DNA from: Komagataeibacter nataicola
GTDB lineage: Bacteria; Pseudomonadota; Alphaproteobacteria; Acetobacterales; Acetobacteraceae
NCBI RefSeq assembly: GCF_003207795.1
Contig: NZ_NIRT01000002.1
Span: 62,001 to 126,000 of the forward strand
Direction: 5' to 3'
DNA: 64,000 nucleotides
The notes beneath the pieces are model-generated. The model did not search any database, was not told the DNA's origin, and was given only the letters and a program-made list of their open reading frames with translations. The translations under genes and the position numbers were made by a program. Shown piece by piece: positions 58,118 through 64,000 of the stretch (positions are counted from its first letter, which is position 1; every line of letters begins with the position of its first letter).

Positions 58118-58204
58118 GATAAAAGTTTTTGGTGAAGCTTTTTCTCAAAAAGCTTCGAAAGACGCCGCCTTTTTGAAAAAAGGCGGCACCCAAAAACTTT
58201 TATC
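58118..58204 (+). repeat. Best copy of the intergenic hairpin element, 87 bp with perfect terminal inverted repeats
   Basis: Ends GATAAAAGTTTTTGG and CCAAAAACTTTTATC are perfect 15-bp inverted repeats (58118-58132, 58190-58204). Inside are two perfect hairpins: GAAGCTTTTT-CTC-AAAAAGCTTC (58134-58156) and GCCGCCTTTTTG-AAAAAAGGCGGC (58164-58187). It has no coding capacity, so it would need a transposase from elsewhere if it is mobile. It begins 2 bases after the tsaD stop and probably terminates transcription. Confidence 0.92.
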
Positions 58205-58310
58205 ACATGCGCTCCTCTTCCCCTTGCCCAGCAACCCCACACAGCACATTGCGGTTAGGTCAATGACAGAATGCCGGCTCACGGCACACACCTGCGGAGA
58301 ACGCACATAA

Positions 58311-59282
58311 ATGACCCACACCAAACGCATCGCCGTAATCGGCGCGGGCGCCTGGGGCACGGCGCTGGCCCTGCAGGCGGCCCGCGCGGGCGCGCATGTC
58401 ACGCTATGGGCGCGTAATCCTGCCGCCCTCTCGGCAGGCCGGGTCATGCCGCGCCTGCCCGGTTTTGCCCTGCCCGAAACCATTACCGTAACCGATACCC
58501 TCCCCCGTCAGGCCGAGCTGATGCTGCTGGCCTGCCCCATGCAGCACCTGCGCGCGGTCGCCAGCACGCTGCCCCCCTGCGCGCCCATGATCGCGTGCTG
58601 CAAGGGCATCGAGCAGGCCAGTGGCCTCATGCCGTTGCAGGTGCTGGGCGAAGTATTTCCCCATAGCGTGCTGGGCGTGCTGTCCGGCCCCAATTTCGCG
58701 CATGAGGTGGCGGCTGGCCTGCCCGCCGCCGCCGTGCTGGCCAGCAGTGAACGCGCGCAGGCCCGCAGGCTGGCCGACCTGCTGACCACGCCCGCCTTCC
58801 GCCTCTATGCCAGCGATGACCCGACCGGCGTGCAGCTTGGCGGTGCCGCCAAGAACGTGGTGGCCATTGCGGCAGGGGCCACCATGGGCGCGAAACTGGG
58901 CGAGAACGCGCGCGCGGGCCTGATTACCCGCGCCATTGCCGAACTCGCCCGCCTGTCGCACGCGCTGGGCGGAAAGGTGGAAACGCTGTCCGGCCTTGCG
59001 GGGATTGGCGACCTGCTGCTCACCTGCACGGGGGCAGCCTCACGCAATTACCGGCTGGGGCTGGCCCTGGGCCAGGGCACGCCCGCGCAGGCGGCGGCGG
59101 CGGCACTTGAGGGCGTGGCCGAAGGCATGGCCACCGCACCCGCCCTGCACCGTCTGGCGCAGGCGCACGGGGTCAGCACGCCCGTCATCGCCACGGTAGC
59201 CAGCCTGCTGGCGGGCGAGATTGACATGGCGCAGGCCGCAGGCGCGCTTCTGGCCCGGCCCGTGGGGCATGAATTCGCCTGA
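58311..59282 (+). CDS. gpsA: Glycerol-3-phosphate dehydrogenase [NAD(P)+]
   Basis: Makes sn-glycerol-3-phosphate for phospholipids from dihydroxyacetone phosphate. The 323 residues have the nucleotide-binding GAGAWG (11-16), SGPNFAHEVAAGLPAA, the catalytic lysine in GAAKNVVAIAAG and GLAGIGDLLLTCTG. A normal length and motif order. Separated from tsaD by an element copy. Confidence 0.96.
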   Translation: MTHTKRIAVIGAGAWGTALALQAARAGAHVTLWARNPAALSAGRVMPRLPGFALPETITVTDTLPRQAELMLLACPMQHLRAVASTLPPCAPMIACCKGIEQASGLMPLQVLGEVFPHSVLGVLSGPNFAHEVAAGLPAAAVLASSERAQARRLADLLTTPAFRLYASDDPTGVQLGGAAKNVVAIAAGATMGAKLGENARAGLITRAIAELARLSHALGGKVETLSGLAGIGDLLLTCTGAASRNYRLGLALGQGTPAQAAAAALEGVAEGMATAPALHRLAQAHGVSTPVIATVASLLAGEIDMAQAAGALLARPVGHEFA

Positions 59283-59386
59283 CCGGCGTGCTGGCTACAT
59301 TGCACATTTGCAAACAGGTAACTTGACCCCCGCCGTGCTAGCCTGCAATCGGATCATTCCGGCGCGCATACGAGACCGAGCATTCC

Positions 59387-59872
59387 ATGACCACGATCTA
59401 CGATTTTAAACTCCCTACCCTGGACGGTTCCGAGATCGACCTTGGCACCCTGCGGGGCAAGCCGATCCTGATTGCCAATACCGCCTCGAAATGCGGGTTC
59501 ACCCCGCAATATGAAGGGCTGCAGAGCCTGTGGACCACATGGCGCAGCCATGACCTGATGGTCATTGGCGTGCCCTCGGGGGATTTTGGCAACCAGGAAC
59601 TCGCCACCCCCACCGAGATCGGCACTTTCTGCCAGCGCAACTACAATGTGACCTTTCCGCTCACGGTCAAAAGCCACGTGAAGGGGCAGCAGGCGATTCC
59701 GCTGTTCCGCTGGCTGGCGCGCGAGGGAGGATTCCTGTCGCTGCCGCGCTGGAATTTCTACAAATACCTGATCGGGCGCGACGGCAGCCTGGCCAACTGG
59801 TTCACCTGCGTCACCTCACCCGAATCGCGCCGCGTGCGCATGGCGGTCGAACGCGCCGTGATGGATCACTGA
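59387..59872 (+). CDS. Glutathione peroxidase family protein
   Basis: Reduces peroxides with thiols, often thioredoxin in bacteria. The 161 residues have NTASKCGFTPQYEGLQ with the active cysteine Cys36 (cysteine form, not selenocysteine), and the tryptophan motif WNFYKYLI. In place of the usual glutamine in the FPCNQFGxQE motif there is VPSGDFGNQE, typical of the BtuE/Gpx subgroup of proteobacteria. Cytoplasmic or periplasmic cannot be decided, as there is no signal peptide. murJ starts 25 bases later. Confidence 0.92.
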   Translation: MTTIYDFKLPTLDGSEIDLGTLRGKPILIANTASKCGFTPQYEGLQSLWTTWRSHDLMVIGVPSGDFGNQELATPTEIGTFCQRNYNVTFPLTVKSHVKGQQAIPLFRWLAREGGFLSLPRWNFYKYLIGRDGSLANWFTCVTSPESRRVRMAVERAVMDH

Positions 59873-59897
59873 TGGATACCATGCCGCGCCCCAAAGC

Positions 59898-61460
59898 ATG
59901 CTGAAGGGCTTCCTGACCGTAAGCGGCTGGACCATGATCAGCCGCGTGCTCGGGCTGGTGCGCGACCAGTTGCTGGCCGCCCTCCTGGGCACGGGGGCGG
60001 CGCAGGATGCGTATCAGATCGCGTTCCGCCTGCCCAACATGTTCCGCCGCCTGTTTGGCGAGGGCGCGCTGAACGCCGCCTTCGTGCCGCTGTTTGCCTC
60101 GCTGCTCGAGCGCGAGGGCAAGGAGACCGCCCGCCAGTTCGCCAGCGAGACCATGAGCGTGCTGCTGTCATGGCTTTTGCTGCTGACCGTGCTGGGCGAG
60201 ATCTTCATGCCCGGCGTGCTGCGCGTCATCGCGCCCGGCTTCGCGCATGGGGATGTGCGCGATTCGCTGGCCATCTCGCTCAGCCGCATCACATTCCCTT
60301 ACCTGCTCATGATCTGCGGGGCGGCACTCGTTTCGGGCGTGCTCAACGGCATGCACAGATTTGGCGTGGCGGCGGCCGCCTATGTCAGCTTCAACGTGGT
60401 GGGCATTGCCGCCATAGTGCTGCTGCCCCCCTTTACTGGCGACGTAGCCCATGCCGCAGCCTGGGGAGTGAGCGCCTCGGGCGTGGTTCAGTTCGGCATC
60501 CTGCTCTATGCGGCCGCCCGGGCGGGCATGCGCCTGCGGCTGGTCATGCCGTGCCTTACGCCGCGCATCCGCACGCTGCTCGCCCGCATGGGCGTGGGGC
60601 TGGTGGGCAGCGGCATTACCCAGATCAACTTTCTGGTTGATACCATCATCGCCACCCTGCTGCCCGCGGGCAGCGTGTCGCTCATGTATTTTGCCGACCG
60701 GGTGAACCAGCTGCCCCTGGGCGTGCTGGGGGCTGCGGCAGGCACCACGCTGCTGCCCGTGCTCACCCGCCACCTCGCCGCCGATGACGTGGCGGGGGCC
60801 CATGGCGTGCAGAACCGCGCCATCTCCTATGCCCTGATCCTGACCCTGCCCGCCGCCGCCGGCCTGCTGGTGCTGGCGGCCCCGGTTATGATGGCGCTGT
60901 TCGGCCACGGGCATTTCACCGCGCATGACGCGGTACTGGCCGCGCAGTCGCTGCGCGCCTATGCGCTGGGGCTGCCCGCCTTCGTGCTGGTCAAGGTGCT
61001 CTCGCCCGGCTTCTTCGCGCGCGGGGATACACGCACCCCGGTGCTGGTGGGCATGGGCACGCTGGCGCTCAACTTCATTCTCAACATCAGCTTCATGCAC
61101 TGGCTGGCCCATGTCGGCCCGCCACTGGCCAGCAGCCTGGCCGCCATGGTCAATGCGGGGGTGCTGGCCGTGCTCCTGCTGCGGCGCGGCGCACTGGTGC
61201 CTGACCCCGGCCTGCTGCGCCAGCTTGCGGGCATGGTGGGCTGCGCCGCGCTGATGGCGGGCAGTGTCGCCCTGCTGGGCTACACGCCGCTGGGCAACGC
61301 CATGACGGCAGGCCCGGTCATGCGGATTGTGGATGTGGGCGTGCTGATCGGGCTTGGCGTAAGCCTTTACCTCGCAGCCCTGCACGTGCTGGGGGTGACC
61401 GACCTGCGGTTGGCGCTTGGCGCGGTAAAAAGACGGCTTGGACGCAGGCGGCAGGGCTAG
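59898..61460 (+). CDS. murJ: Lipid II flippase MurJ
   Basis: Moves lipid II across the inner membrane for peptidoglycan synthesis. The 520 residues form 14 predicted helices. Family signatures are SRVLGLVRDQLLAALLGTGAAQDAYQIAFRLPNMFRRLFGEGALNAAFVP in the first 60 residues (in shorthand: SR-LGxxRD, FRLPNxFRRLFxEGAxxxAFVP), and the conserved proline and arginine positions that follow. The last 40 residues are basic. It starts 25 bases after the peroxidase gene, so they share a message. Essential gene in most bacteria. Confidence 0.95.
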   Translation: MLKGFLTVSGWTMISRVLGLVRDQLLAALLGTGAAQDAYQIAFRLPNMFRRLFGEGALNAAFVPLFASLLEREGKETARQFASETMSVLLSWLLLLTVLGEIFMPGVLRVIAPGFAHGDVRDSLAISLSRITFPYLLMICGAALVSGVLNGMHRFGVAAAAYVSFNVVGIAAIVLLPPFTGDVAHAAAWGVSASGVVQFGILLYAAARAGMRLRLVMPCLTPRIRTLLARMGVGLVGSGITQINFLVDTIIATLLPAGSVSLMYFADRVNQLPLGVLGAAAGTTLLPVLTRHLAADDVAGAHGVQNRAISYALILTLPAAAGLLVLAAPVMMALFGHGHFTAHDAVLAAQSLRAYALGLPAFVLVKVLSPGFFARGDTRTPVLVGMGTLALNFILNISFMHWLAHVGPPLASSLAAMVNAGVLAVLLLRRGALVPDPGLLRQLAGMVGCAALMAGSVALLGYTPLGNAMTAGPVMRIVDVGVLIGLGVSLYLAALHVLGVTDLRLALGAVKRRLGRRRQG

Positions 61461-61481
61461 AAGCATTTTCAAAACAGTGAC

Positions 61482-61533
61482 TAAAAGTTTTTGGGCGCCG
61501 CCTTTTTGAAAAACGCTTCATCAAAAAACTTCC
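61482..61533 (+). repeat. Deletion-type copy of the intergenic hairpin element
   Basis: TAAAAGTTTTTGGG on the left and CAAAAAACTT on the right recall the terminal repeats. Between them one arm of each hairpin remains: GCCGCCTTTTTG followed directly by AAAAACGCTTC. The missing inner part fits a deletion between the two T/A-rich loops. It begins 21 bases after the murJ stop. Confidence 0.75.
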
Positions 61534-61613
61534 TTCTGATTGCCTGACGTTCCGGCGGCTCTCTTTTCAAATCCATGCTGGCGAATCCCCTACCCCGCCG
61601 CTAGACAGCAGAC

Positions 61614-64000
61614 ATGACATTTCCATCTCCCGAAGGCGCCACACCCGCCATGGCGCAGTGGTTTGCGCTCAAAGCCGAACACCCTGACGCCCTGCTGTTC
61701 TTCCGGATGGGAGATTTCTACGAACTCTTCTTCAACGATGCCGAAGCAGCAGCCTCCGCCCTTGATATTTCGCTCACCGCGCGCGGCACGCATGGGGGCC
61801 AGCCCATTGCCATGTGCGGGGTGCCGGTGCATGCGGCGCAGGCCTATCTGGCGCGGCTGATCCGCCGGGGCTTCCGCGTTTCGGTCGCCGAGCAGACCGA
61901 GCAGCCCCGCAAGGGGCGACCGGCCTCAAAGGGGCCACTGCGGCGCGAGGTCGTACGCCTGATCACGCCGGGCACGCTGACGGAAGATGAACTGCTTGAA
62001 GCCGGGCGGCAGAACCTGCTGGCCTGCATCATCTGCCCCACCGGGCGCGAAGCGGGCAACCCCGGCCTTGCATGGATCGATATTTCCACCGGCCTGTTCG
62101 AGACCGCAAGCGTGCCCGCGCGCGACCTGCACGACCTGCTCGGCCGCCTCGACCCCGCCGAGATCCTGTGCGCGGACAACGTGGAGTTAGGCGACTTCGC
62201 CCCCCGTCGCACCCCCATCGTGCCCCCGCCGGGAGCCGAGGCGGCCCGCACCCGCATGGCCGAGGCCTTTGGCGTGGCCAGCCCCGATGCGTTCGGCACC
62301 TTCAGCGATACGGAGGCGCAGGCCGCCGCCGCAGCGCTGGACTATATCCGCCGCAGCCAGGCAGGCCAGCTGCCGCGCCTGTCGCACCCCCGCCCCAGCG
62401 ACAGCCAGGACGTGCTTGGTCTTGACCCCGCCACCCGCGCCAGCCTCGACCTGCTGCGCACGCGTGATGGCACGACCGAGCACACCCTGTTTGCCGCCGT
62501 ATCAAACACCGTTACCGCAGCTGGCAGCCGCATGCTGGCCGACTGGATCGCAGCCCCCCTGACCGACCCCGCGCGCATTGCCCGCAGGCAGGCCGGGTGG
62601 GTCTGGCTGCTCGACAGGCCGGGCGTGCGCGATGACCTGCGCACCCACCTGCGCACCGCCCCCGACATGGCCCGCGCGCTCGGCCGCCTGTCGCTCGGGC
62701 GCGGGCAGCCGCGTGATGCCGGGGCCATCCGGCTGGCGCTGCGCGTTGCGCGCGAGATCAGGCAGATCCTGAACCAGCAGGCGGAACTGCCGCCATTGCT
62801 GGCGCTGGCTGGCGGCCACCTTGATCGTGCGCACGAGCTTCAGGCCCTGCTTGAGCGCGCGCTGAGCGAAAACCCGCCCGCACGCATGGATGAAGGCGGC
62901 ACCATTGCCACAGGTTATGATGAGGAACTCGACGCCCAGCGCGAACTGCGCGATGGCAGCAGGCGCATCATCGCAGCACTCCAGAAGGAATATGCCGAGG
63001 AATTTGGCATCTCCAACCTCAAGATCCGCCACCACGCCCAGCTTGGCTACGTGATCGAGGTACCAGCCGCACAAGCCCCCCGCCTGCGCGGGCGTGAAGA
63101 CCTGATCATGCGGCAGGGCACGGCAAGTTCCAGCCGGTTCGCCACCGAGCGGCTCGCCAGCCTCGACCAGCAGATCGCGCAGGCCGCCGAGAACGCCGCC
63201 CTGCGCGAGCGCCACCTGTTTACGCAGGTCGTGGGCCATATCCTTGATGAAACCGCCCTGCCGGACATGGCCGCAGCCCTCGCGGTGATCGATATCGTGC
63301 AGTCCTGCGCGGTGCTGGCGGGCGGGGGCGCATGGTGCTGCCCGGTGGTGGGCGATGATACATCCTTCATCATCCGCGCGGGCCGCCACCCGGTGGTCGA
63401 GGCCGCCCTGCCGCGCAACACCCGCTTCACCCCCAATGACTGCGACCTCGAGCCCGACCACCGCATCATGCTGCTGACAGGCCCGAACATGGCGGGCAAG
63501 TCCACCTTCCTGCGGCAGGCGGCCCTTGCGGTCATCCTGGCGCAGGCAGGACTGCCGGTGGCGGCGGCCAGCATGCGCCTTGGCGTGGTTGACCGGCTGT
63601 TCTCACGCGTGGGTGCGGCCGATGACCTCGCGCGCGGGCGCTCGACCTTCATGGTGGAGATGACCGAGACGGCGGCCATCCTCAACCAGGCCGGCCCGCG
63701 CTCCCTGGTGGTGGTAGACGAGATCGGGCGCGGCACCTCCACGCTCGACGGGCTGGCCATTGCCTGGGCGGTACTGGAAACGCTGCATTCCACGCTGCGC
63801 TGCCGCGCGATATTCGCAACCCATTTCCATGAACTGGCGGAACTCGCCAACACCATGCCCCGCCTCACCCCCCACACCATGAGCGTGCGGGAATGGAAGG
63901 GGCAGGTCATCTTCCAGCATGAAGTCGTGCCCGGCTCGGCGCGGCGCAGCTGGGGCGTGCATGTGGCGCGCCTTGCGGGCGTGCCCGAGCCCGTGGTGCG
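61614..64000 (+). CDS. mutS: DNA mismatch repair protein MutS (cut by right edge)
   Basis: Recognises mismatches and starts methyl-directed repair. The window shows 795 codons, nearly the full usual length of 850-900. The mismatch-reading Phe-x-Glu is FYE (35-37) in MGDFYELFFNDAE; the ATPase domain has GPNMAGKST near 623-631, GRSTFMVEMTE, DEIGRGTSTLDG and ATHFHELAEL. The helix-turn-helix and clamp-binding end would be just beyond the edge. The start at 61614 gives the normal N-terminus. No recognisable ribosome site. Confidence 0.97.
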   Translation, partial: MTFPSPEGATPAMAQWFALKAEHPDALLFFRMGDFYELFFNDAEAAASALDISLTARGTHGGQPIAMCGVPVHAAQAYLARLIRRGFRVSVAEQTEQPRKGRPASKGPLRREVVRLITPGTLTEDELLEAGRQNLLACIICPTGREAGNPGLAWIDISTGLFETASVPARDLHDLLGRLDPAEILCADNVELGDFAPRRTPIVPPPGAEAARTRMAEAFGVASPDAFGTFSDTEAQAAAAALDYIRRSQAGQLPRLSHPRPSDSQDVLGLDPATRASLDLLRTRDGTTEHTLFAAVSNTVTAAGSRMLADWIAAPLTDPARIARRQAGWVWLLDRPGVRDDLRTHLRTAPDMARALGRLSLGRGQPRDAGAIRLALRVAREIRQILNQQAELPPLLALAGGHLDRAHELQALLERALSENPPARMDEGGTIATGYDEELDAQRELRDGSRRIIAALQKEYAEEFGISNLKIRHHAQLGYVIEVPAAQAPRLRGREDLIMRQGTASSSRFATERLASLDQQIAQAAENAALRERHLFTQVVGHILDETALPDMAAALAVIDIVQSCAVLAGGGAWCCPVVGDDTSFIIRAGRHPVVEAALPRNTRFTPNDCDLEPDHRIMLLTGPNMAGKSTFLRQAALAVILAQAGLPVAAASMRLGVVDRLFSRVGAADDLARGRSTFMVEMTETAAILNQAGPRSLVVVDEIGRGTSTLDGLAIAWAVLETLHSTLRCRAIFATHFHELAELANTMPRLTPHTMSVREWKGQVIFQHEVVPGSARRSWGVHVARLAGVPEPVV

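Overview
This window is a contiguous piece of a GC-rich alphaproteobacterial chromosome, almost certainly from an acetic acid bacterium of the Komagataeibacter/Gluconacetobacter group. The best evidence is the adhA-adhB pair at 28609-32291, which encodes the PQQ-haem c and tri-haem subunits of membrane alcohol dehydrogenase with sequences I recognise as Komagataeibacter-type. A bo3 ubiquinol oxidase operon, a class I lysyl-tRNA synthetase and typical alphaproteobacterial gene neighbourhoods (purN/purM/hda/ppk; secB/tim44/mltA; hemC/hemD/tsaD/gpsA) agree with this. I see no prophage, insertion sequence, CRISPR array, tRNA or rRNA. This is mostly core chromosome with short accessory insertions.

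Layout. 1-5625: polyphosphate kinase (3' end cut off by the window edge), the DnaA-regulator Hda, purM-purN and ndk. 5786-10354: a YheS-like ABC-F ATPase, an MFS exporter and an AI-2E/PerM-type membrane protein. 10553-15828: a surface-glycan module (WbpM-type 4,6-dehydratase, DegT/WbpE-type aminotransferase, an unknown membrane-anchored protein and a YqaB-type HAD phosphatase in one overlapping operon, with a divergent WecA/WbpL-type phosphoglycosyltransferase). 15893-21995: an exported unknown, a MarR regulator, an M17 aminopeptidase, a Suv3-like helicase, an S4-domain protein and a 7Fe ferredoxin. 22119-27401: cyoABCD and a Bax-inhibitor-1 family protein. 27598-33763: ThpR, adhAB, a sirtuin and a UDG-family protein. 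33849-41645: a lysK-mprF-marC operon, a DinG-type helicase and a cold-shock protein. 41939-46837: groESL under a CIRCE operator, a dienelactone hydrolase, mtnP and a lone cytochrome c1. 47010-55012: hemF, a TctC-like protein, Smr, a tri-haem cytochrome c peroxidase, a solitary DNA methyltransferase, mltA, tim44 and secB. 55113-64000: hemD-hemC, tsaD, gpsA, a glutathione peroxidase, murJ and mutS (cut off by the right edge).

How the genes work together. AdhAB oxidises ethanol in the periplasm and passes electrons to ubiquinone, and CyoABCD oxidises ubiquinol with oxygen. A tri-haem peroxidase and a glutathione peroxidase deal with peroxide. HemF, HemD and HemC supply haem for these cytochromes. 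Cytochrome c1 is encoded here without the other two bc1 subunits. LysRS next to an MprF-type protein links lysyl-tRNA to lipid aminoacylation, although the catalytic part of this MprF is mostly missing.

The most distinctive non-coding signal is a family of short intergenic repeats, at least nine copies in 64 kb. The best copy is 87 bp, has perfect 15-bp terminal inverted repeats and two internal perfect hairpins, and sits just after a stop codon. Two copies share an extra tail and reach about 127 bp. They look like a MITE-type element that also serves as transcription terminator. Other points worth a second look are a long inverted repeat and a small upstream reading frame before adhA, a seven-codon leader coupled to the glycosyltransferase, an AT-rich patch at the end of pepA, and a DNA methyltransferase plus peroxidase inserted between mltA and smr.
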